Shown here piece after piece: positions 6,662 to 11,587 of a stretch of 11,587 nucleotides of DNA; the stretch's first letter is position 1, and each line of letters begins with the position of its first letter. A program made the translations under genes and the position numbers. The notes under the pieces were generated by a model. That model was not told the DNA's origin. It saw only the letters and a program-made list of their open reading frames with translations, and made no database searches. Location of the stretch: positions 1 to 11,587 of the forward strand of contig CAMXBB010000021.1 of NCBI GenBank assembly GCA_947179265.1. Direction: 5' to 3'. The stretch comes from an uncultured Bacillota bacterium. Lineage in GTDB: Bacteria > Bacillota_I > Bacilli_A > RF39 > UBA660.

Positions 6662-7180
6662 TTAACCAACGCATTTTTTACAAGGACTTAACCCAGCTCT
6701 AATAGCATCGTCTAAACTTACCTCATAATAACTTCCACCATTACAATGAGAATTATAATGATACTTTTTCCCTGTTGGAGTTCTATATACTTTACGACTT
6801 TTAGCAGTAGTCTTTTTTGTTGTTTTCTTGGTCGTTTTCTTACTTGTTTTTTTAGTCGTTGATTTCGTTGTGCTCTTAGTAGTTGTTTTTTTAGTTGTTA
6901 TAATTGTGGTTGCTACTGTTGTTAGAGTTGTAGCTGAACTTGTAGTAATCTCCGTTTTGGGTTCTGTTATAAGTTCAGTTGTAGGTTCTACTGTTGTTGC
7001 AATAATCTCCGTAGAAGGTTTTGTTGAAAATACTGTTGTTGTTGTAGAATTATCAACTTTAATAGTACTTTGTTGCTTAGTTGTACTTACATTACCATCT
7101 TCATTTTGAGTATTAGGACTAGAATCAGTACAAATTCCTATACAAAAAAGAATAAATAGAACTAATAATACCTTTTTCAT
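6662..7180 (-). CDS. Secreted Thr/Lys-rich protein with C-terminal His/Cys metal-site motif
   Basis: A 172-residue exported protein of unknown function. Residues 1-17 form a short hydrophobic signal region ending at Cys17; I-G-I-C resembles a lipobox only weakly, so it may be a lipoprotein or simply secreted. Residues 31-96 are Thr/Ser-rich with several Glu-Pro/Lys-Pro units, and 97-130 are Thr-Lys repeats. The C-terminal 42 residues form a compact motif: Y-H141-x3-H145-C146 ... S-L-D-D-A-x-x-x-G-L-S-P-C167-x2-C170. This His/Cys layout recurs at the C-termini of other secreted Firmicutes proteins, such as some thermonucleases, and resembles the Ada-type metal-binding fold; zinc binding is inferred. 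The gene lies 7 bases after the nucleotidyltransferase stop, with GGAAG in the last codons of that gene as ribosome site, and is last in the operon. Confidence 0.83.
   Translation of the reverse strand: MKKVLLVLFILFCIGICTDSSPNTQNEDGNVSTTKQQSTIKVDNSTTTTVFSTKPSTEIIATTVEPTTELITEPKTEITTSSATTLTTVATTIITTKKTTTKSTTKSTTKKTSKKTTKKTTKKTTAKSRKVYRTPTGKKYHYNSHCNGGSYYEVSLDDAIRAGLSPCKKCVG
6791..6892 (-). repeat. Thr-Lys coding repeat
   Basis: This stretch encodes residues 97-130 of the secreted protein, with repeated K-K-T-T and K-S-T-T units. The copies differ in codons, so it is an imperfect tandem array rather than a recent exact expansion. It forms a positively charged, extended linker between the signal/Thr region and the metal-site tail; binding to anionic wall polymers or DNA is a possible but untested role. 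Confidence 0.75.
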
Positions 7181-7187
7181 ATCAATA

Positions 7188-8084
7188 TTACTTCCACAAA
7201 TTATTAGGATATACTCCGTTTTCTATCTCACTAGTTATAAATGCTTTTAAAACATCTAAATCCTCTTTATAAGTCATTCCCATCCAAGTTGAAGTAGTTC
7301 CAATAACTTCAGTCACTTCACCATGTTTAATGTCGCTTGCTATCTCATCAGGAAGAAGAAATTCAAATGTTGATAGGCTATCAGCATTATCACTAAAAGC
7401 AATACTCAAATCGTCTTCAATTCGTTTTAAGAAACGATTAGGAAATCCATTCATCGTCATTGAAGCATAATGACTAGGCTCAACATATAAAGTATCTTTT
7501 GATGAAGATAAAGGAACACACTTTACCTTGCCATTTGTATCAAGTTCACAGGAACTTTCAATAACATCACTTACCATACTTCCTTCATGCATTATGATTC
7601 CTCTTTTAACAGAACCATTTTCGCTTAATGTAGCACCTATCTCATAACCTACAATTACATTATTATCATGAGTATCTAAATATTCTGCTAAAACTCTAAA
7701 GGCATCATCGCCATAATAATCATCAGCATTTATAGCACTAAAACTTCCTTCGATTAAATTTCTAGCACTATAGACAGCATGAGCTGTACCCCAAGGTTTT
7801 ACTCTTCCTTCTGGTACTTCAAATCCAGCTGGAATGTCATCTATTTTTTGAAAGGCATATTCAACAGGAATATCTCCTCTTATTCGAGATCCAATAGTTT
7901 CCTTAAAAAGCTCATAGTTTTCTTCTTTTATAACAAATACAACCTTGTCAAAACCATGTCTTATTGCTGAATAAATTGAATAGTCAATAATAAATTCACC
8001 ATTTGGTCCAACTGGTTCTAATTGTTTTAAACCTCCAAATCTACTCCCAATGCCTGCAGCTAATACAACTAAAGTTTTTTTCAT
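7188..8084 (-). CDS. Nucleotidyltransferase of the sugar-phosphate NTP transferase family
   Basis: A 298-residue cytosolic enzyme with the GT-A-type nucleotidyltransferase fold. The N-terminal NTP-binding loop is L-A-A-G11-I-G13-S-R15-F-G-G, with Lys20 following. K96-P-W-G-T-A-H-A and the metal-site region N119-A-D-D-Y-Y-G (121-125) are further family marks. It should transfer a nucleotide from an NTP to a sugar phosphate or similar acceptor, but the substrate cannot be read from sequence. The second half (about 130-298) is less conserved and probably sets acceptor specificity. GGAGG lies 5 bases before the ATG and directly after the pcrA stop, so the genes are coupled (gap 10 bases). It lies between pcrA and a secreted-protein gene, with no sugar-pathway neighbours, so the context does not help with substrate. 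The family is sure; the reaction is general. Confidence 0.9.
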   Translation of the reverse strand: MKKTLVVLAAGIGSRFGGLKQLEPVGPNGEFIIDYSIYSAIRHGFDKVVFVIKEENYELFKETIGSRIRGDIPVEYAFQKIDDIPAGFEVPEGRVKPWGTAHAVYSARNLIEGSFSAINADDYYGDDAFRVLAEYLDTHDNNVIVGYEIGATLSENGSVKRGIIMHEGSMVSDVIESSCELDTNGKVKCVPLSSSKDTLYVEPSHYASMTMNGFPNRFLKRIEDDLSIAFSDNADSLSTFEFLLPDEIASDIKHGEVTEVIGTTSTWMGMTYKEDLDVLKAFITSEIENGVYPNNLWK

Positions 8085-8094
8085 AAATTCCTCC

Positions 8095-10173
8095 TTAAAC
8101 TTTCTTTATACTCTTATGATTTTTCATTAATTTCTTTACCCCTGATTTAAATGCTACATCAATCAAACTTCCATCAACATTGATAACAACTCCTAATCCA
8201 AGAGTTTCATGTTCGATAGTATCTCCTTTATTGATATCATCATTTTTACCTTCGACATACATAGTTTCCTTTTTAATAACAGTATCATCATTCATCGTAT
8301 CAACACGTTCAAGATATTCTTTATTAATCTCATCAATAAATCTTGATGGTGGATTCATCGTATCTTTACCATATAACATTCTTCTTTTAGCATTAGTTAT
8401 ATACAAAACCTCTTTTGCTCTTGTAATACCAACATAACATAAACGTCTCTCTTCTTCTAAGCCATCACTTTCTAATAGTGAGTTGCTATGAGGGAATATT
8501 CCTTCTTCCATACCAACTAAGAATACTGCTGTGAATTCAAGACCTTTAGCAGAGTGAATAGTCATCAAAGTAACCTCTTCTCCATCCTCTTTATGTTGAC
8601 TTATATCAGCTATTAAACTAATCTCCTCTAAGAAATCTCCTAAATCAACACTACCTTCCCTTTCTTCAAAGTTACTAGTAATAGATTTAAATTCCATTAA
8701 GTTTTCTAATCTTAATTCATTCTCTAAAGTTTTATCTTCTTCTAATTCTCTTTTTAGTCCAGTTTTTTCTAAAATAGAATCGATTAAGTCAGTCAAACTC
8801 ATCGAATTAGAATCTTTAATCAAATCTTCAATCAATGCCTTAAATTCTAATTCCTTTTTAGTACTTAAGTTTTCAAACATACTTCCGCCATTGATATTTA
8901 CTAGATTATCTAAATTCTTAACAGCACTATCTCCAATACCTCTTTTAGGTACATTTATAATTCTTGTTAAACTTACTGAATCATCAGGATTATATATCAA
9001 TCTTAGATATGCAATTAAATCTTTAATTTCCTTACGATTATAGAAATAATACCCACCTACAACCTTACAAGGGATCCCTTTATTTAATAATCCTTCTTCA
9101 AATACACGACTTTGTCCATTAGTACGATATAGTATTGCTATATCACTTCTCTTATAACCAGCATTAAGAAGTTTTTCGATTTCACTTAATACTAAAGTAA
9201 CCTCATGTTTCTCATCATAACTACGCATATATTTAAGTTTAAATCCATCACCTTTTTGGCTCCATAGATTTAAATCCTTTCTTTGCGTATTATTTCTAAT
9301 AACACAATTAGCAGCATTTAAGATATTATTTGTACTACGATAGTTCTCTTCTAATTTTATAACTCGACAATTAGCATAATCATTTTCAAAATTAATAATA
9401 TTCTTATAATCAGCTTGTCTAAAAGCATAGATACTTTGATTCATATCCCCAACGACAAATATATTCTTATGTTTACTTGCAAGTAACTTACATAATTTAT
9501 ATTGGACGGGATTAGTATCTTGATACTCATCTATTAAAATATATTGGTAATGATCTTGATATCTTTCCAAAATATCTTTTCTTTCTCTAAAAAGAATAAC
9601 TGGTTTACATAGTAAATCATCAAAATCCATAACATTAGAATCATGTAAAATATCTTGATATTTATGATATATATCAACACACATTAAATCAAATTGAGTG
9701 TTGAATACTCTTTCCATTTCACCATCACTTAACATCTCATTTTTTATTAAAGATATTTTGTTTCTGATCGCATAAGGACTAAACTTTTTAGGATCAATAT
9801 TATTTGTCTTCAAAATCTTCTTAATAATAGCTAAAGAGTCATCTCCATCTATTATGGTAAAGTTTCTTTCTAAATTACATTCACGATAATTTTCTCTAAC
9901 TATTTTTAAACCAAATGAGTGAAATGTTCCTATAAATGAAGCAACACCATCAACCATATTATTAACTCTATCACGCATCTCTTTTGCAGCTTTATTGGTG
10001 AATGTTATAGCTAAAATATTATAATCTCTTACACTATTTTCAATCAAATTAACAATTCTATTAGTTAATACTTTCGTTTTACCTGAACCAGCTCCAGCCA
10101 TTACCAAACAAGGACCATCAATATGATTTACCGCCTCTAGTTGTTGTTCATTTAATCCATTTTTATAATTCAT
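8095..10173 (-). CDS. pcrA: ATP-dependent DNA helicase PcrA (UvrD/Rep superfamily 1)
   Basis: A 692-residue complete 3'-5' SF1A helicase for nucleotide excision repair, plasmid replication and clearing RNA polymerase and recombination intermediates. Motifs: Q motif L7-N-E-Q-Q11, Walker A A26-G-A-G-S-G-K-T33, Ia around 57-63, DEYQD Walker B 215-219, motif III at 242-255, motif IV R350-T-N-G-Q-S-R, motif V around 535-546, motif VI G582-I-T-R-A-K. The C-terminus (about 648-692) has the G-D-x-I-x-H-x-x-x-G-x-G-V-V Tudor-like module that binds RNA polymerase in Bacillus PcrA. Motif III reads G-D-M-N-Q-S-I-Y-A-F-R-Q-A-D: Phe251 replaces the base-stacking Trp and Gln253 replaces Gly of the usual WRGAD. 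ATG 10173 has AGGA 8 bases upstream. It is the first gene of the operon. Confidence 0.97.
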   Translation of the reverse strand: MNYKNGLNEQQLEAVNHIDGPCLVMAGAGSGKTKVLTNRIVNLIENSVRDYNILAITFTNKAAKEMRDRVNNMVDGVASFIGTFHSFGLKIVRENYRECNLERNFTIIDGDDSLAIIKKILKTNNIDPKKFSPYAIRNKISLIKNEMLSDGEMERVFNTQFDLMCVDIYHKYQDILHDSNVMDFDDLLCKPVILFRERKDILERYQDHYQYILIDEYQDTNPVQYKLCKLLASKHKNIFVVGDMNQSIYAFRQADYKNIINFENDYANCRVIKLEENYRSTNNILNAANCVIRNNTQRKDLNLWSQKGDGFKLKYMRSYDEKHEVTLVLSEIEKLLNAGYKRSDIAILYRTNGQSRVFEEGLLNKGIPCKVVGGYYFYNRKEIKDLIAYLRLIYNPDDSVSLTRIINVPKRGIGDSAVKNLDNLVNINGGSMFENLSTKKELEFKALIEDLIKDSNSMSLTDLIDSILEKTGLKRELEEDKTLENELRLENLMEFKSITSNFEEREGSVDLGDFLEEISLIADISQHKEDGEEVTLMTIHSAKGLEFTAVFLVGMEEGIFPHSNSLLESDGLEEERRLCYVGITRAKEVLYITNAKRRMLYGKDTMNPPSRFIDEINKEYLERVDTMNDDTVIKKETMYVEGKNDDINKGDTIEHETLGLGVVINVDGSLIDVAFKSGVKKLMKNHKSIKKV

Positions 10174-10199
10174 ATTATCAATCCTATCTACTACTTAGC

Positions 10200-10228
10200 A
10201 TTATAGCACATACAATTGTTTGAAACAA
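10200..10228 (-). promoter_or_regulatory. Promoter of the pcrA operon
   Basis: TTGTTT (10228-10223), a 17-base spacer, and TGC-TATAAT (10208-10200): a near-consensus -35 with an extended -10. Transcription would start near 10193, about 20 bases before the pcrA ATG. This is the best promoter match in the window. Confidence 0.75.
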
Positions 10229-10229
10229 T
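10215..10229. promoter_or_regulatory. Inverted repeat over the pcrA -35, possible operator
   Basis: ATTGTTT-G-AAACAAT, 7-base half-sites around one base, covers the -35 hexamer of the pcrA promoter. It has no U-run, so it does not look like a terminator. It does not match the Firmicutes LexA box (GAAC-N4-GTTC). A repressor site is inferred from position only; chance is possible in DNA this rich in A and T. Confidence 0.35.
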
Positions 10230-10234
10230 AACAA

Positions 10235-11587
10235 TTAGAATTTCGGTGTTATTTCTTCATCAAATAATCTTCCTGATTTTAGCTTCATTAAATTACTTCT
10301 ATAGTAACGATATGCATCTGCAACCTTATTAATTAAAGACTTTTTCATATTAAAGAGAAAGAATTGTATCTTTTCATCATAAGTCATTGCAGGAACTTCC
10401 TTTTGAAAAGTAATCCTTACCCTTGTTTCTATATTATTAAGTTCATCTAATAATCTTTTAAAAGAGATATCATCTTGTAAATCAATAGCTTCACAAATTC
10501 TATCAGCTACACTGATATATTCATCATAGACTCCCACATTATACATTTCACTAGATGTTTTTTCTTTCTTCTTTGCAAGCAATCTTTGGATCATATCATT
10601 ACACAATTTATGAGTTGATAGCTCTTGATATTTTGAAATCATCAAACATTTTTTAAACTCTAAAACAGTAGCAATCATTAAATCTAATGATTCATCGTTT
10701 ATGTCAGATACATCTAATATTCTATCCACAATAGTTTTTAAACATTTAGTAAAAAATAAATCTAATTCATAAGCTTGAGGAATAACATTTTTATCTAATC
10801 TACTACCTCTTACTGTATCTAATCTTCCAAAAACTTCCATCATTGGAGTTAATTTTAAACTTCCTCCTGCACTAAATACTTCCCTAGCCTCATTTTGGAA
10901 TTGATCTATTGTTGCATAAAGAATAATAGAATCTTCGTACATAGATTTAAACGTATCATTTTTGCCTAATATTATTTTCATCATTCTACTATATGAAGTT
11001 ATTCTATAATAACTGGAATCATAATTATATATTTCCTTTTCAAGAACACCACCGATACTATAGTTCATTTGTGGGGTTGTAATACCAGCAACATATAAAA
11101 CCTCATCTTCATTAAAAATTTCATCGATATGAGTTAGATAGGCATTTGGTGCATAGTAGTCCCTAGCATCACTAAATTCATCATCTCTTCTACAAACCTT
11201 CATTCCATCTTTTTCCTTAATTAAAGGCTCATTTCCTAGATCTGTATAAGAATTAAAGAATTCAAAATATTTTTGATTTAGACTATCTACTAATCTTTTA
11301 AATGTTTCATCATTAGTACCTACTGCTCCTTTAAATGATGTTTGAAGTGCATGACCAACTTCGCGATCCATAACTTTTTCAGCCATCTTATCTACAACAT
11401 CTTCACTAACCAAGTCAACCCTATTCTTTAATACTCTAGTTAGCATTTTTCTAATAGATTCATGACTCTTTAAATCTAAAGTTTGATAAAAACTGGAATA
11501 ATTACCAGTATTACCACTTAAATCTAATTTAGTATCAATAGAATATGAACGTATATTATTTAATAAACGATTTAAAAAGAATAATGC
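10235..11587 (-). CDS. Large protein of unknown function (5' end outside window)
   Basis: The frame is open across the whole right edge: 450 codons are visible, and the first in-frame ATG (11446) is internal, with no ribosome site before it. The true start is therefore beyond base 11587. The product is soluble, with no signal peptide or membrane segment, and looks mostly helical with many charged residues, especially in the last third (about 290-450). I do not recognise a domain, and I see no nucleotide-binding or catalytic motif. A Cys-Arg-Arg-Asp-Asp-Glu stretch with following Tyr-Tyr-Ala-Pro near the middle is the most distinctive part. It ends 62 bases before the pcrA start with no clear terminator, so it may be read through into the pcrA operon, but pcrA has its own strong promoter. 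Coding is supported by its length and regular codon structure. Confidence 0.8.
   Translation of the reverse strand, partial: ALFFLNRLLNNIRSYSIDTKLDLSGNTGNYSSFYQTLDLKSHESIRKMLTRVLKNRVDLVSEDVVDKMAEKVMDREVGHALQTSFKGAVGTNDETFKRLVDSLNQKYFEFFNSYTDLGNEPLIKEKDGMKVCRRDDEFSDARDYYAPNAYLTHIDEIFNEDEVLYVAGITTPQMNYSIGGVLEKEIYNYDSSYYRITSYSRMMKIILGKNDTFKSMYEDSIILYATIDQFQNEAREVFSAGGSLKLTPMMEVFGRLDTVRGSRLDKNVIPQAYELDLFFTKCLKTIVDRILDVSDINDESLDLMIATVLEFKKCLMISKYQELSTHKLCNDMIQRLLAKKKEKTSSEMYNVGVYDEYISVADRICEAIDLQDDISFKRLLDELNNIETRVRITFQKEVPAMTYDEKIQFFLFNMKKSLINKVADAYRYYRSNLMKLKSGRLFDEEITPKF

Noticed and set aside
6791..6892. CRISPR-like array
   Set aside because: The repeats are short, imperfect and in frame, encode Thr-Lys units and have no spacers.
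6828..7109. Plus-strand valine-rich open frame
   Set aside because: It is the antisense shadow of the Thr-rich coding repeats; Thr codons read backwards give Val-rich frames.
10215..10229. LexA (SOS) box at the pcrA promoter
   Set aside because: The dyad lacks the GAAC-N4-GTTC core of Firmicutes LexA sites.
10215..10236. Terminator after the right-end gene
   Set aside because: The dyad has a one-base centre and no U-run on the minus strand.
11444..11446. ATG at 11446 as the true start of the right-end gene
   Set aside because: The frame stays open for 47 more codons to the edge, and no ribosome site precedes this ATG.
1..11587. TGA read as Trp (Mollicutes code)
   Set aside because: All genes are full-length under the standard code, with TGG at Trp and no in-frame TGA.

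Overview
This is a strongly A+T-rich bacterial window in which every supported gene lies on the minus strand, so transcription runs from base 11587 towards base 1. It uses the standard bacterial code: Trp is TGG and genes stop at TAA or TAG. A PcrA helicase with the Firmicutes-type C-terminal tail, an NAD+-dependent ligase, purine-rich ribosome sites of the AGGTGA/GGAGG type, extended -10 promoters and hairpin plus U-run terminators all suggest a low-GC Firmicute. The very AT-rich bases and small secreted Thr/Lys-rich proteins would fit a Bacilli lineage close to Mollicutes (RF39-like or similar). That placement is an inference, not something the sequence proves.

Layout in the direction of transcription. 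(1) 11587-10235: the 3' part of a large protein of unknown function, cut by the window edge. (2) 10173-6662: an apparent operon of pcrA, a sugar-phosphate-type nucleotidyltransferase and a secreted Thr/Lys-rich protein with a His/Cys metal-site tail, ended by a palindromic terminator. (3) 6582-4609: ligA alone, with a terminator hairpin built from its own last codons. (4) 4506-1071: a three-gene operon of a small single-pass membrane protein, a membrane receptor with tandem binding-protein-like domains fused to a GGDEF domain, and a YihY/BrkB membrane protein, ended by a terminator. (5) 984 to 1: an EcfA-like ABC ATPase that has lost nearly all catalytic motifs, overlapping a further partial gene that may be a second degenerate ATPase-like protein.

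PcrA and LigA are core DNA repair and replication enzymes and are often neighbours in Firmicutes; here two extra genes sit between them. The GGDEF operon looks like a signal-sensing unit that would make a cyclic dinucleotide in response to an extracellular ligand, but no c-di-GMP phosphodiesterase or effector is visible nearby. The most unusual part is the left end, where a tandem pair of ATPase-like genes seems to have given up normal ABC catalysis.

The coding map is dense: the longest non-coding gaps are about 100 bases, and each holds a terminator, a promoter or both. No tRNA, rRNA, CRISPR array, insertion sequence, phage gene or origin was seen.
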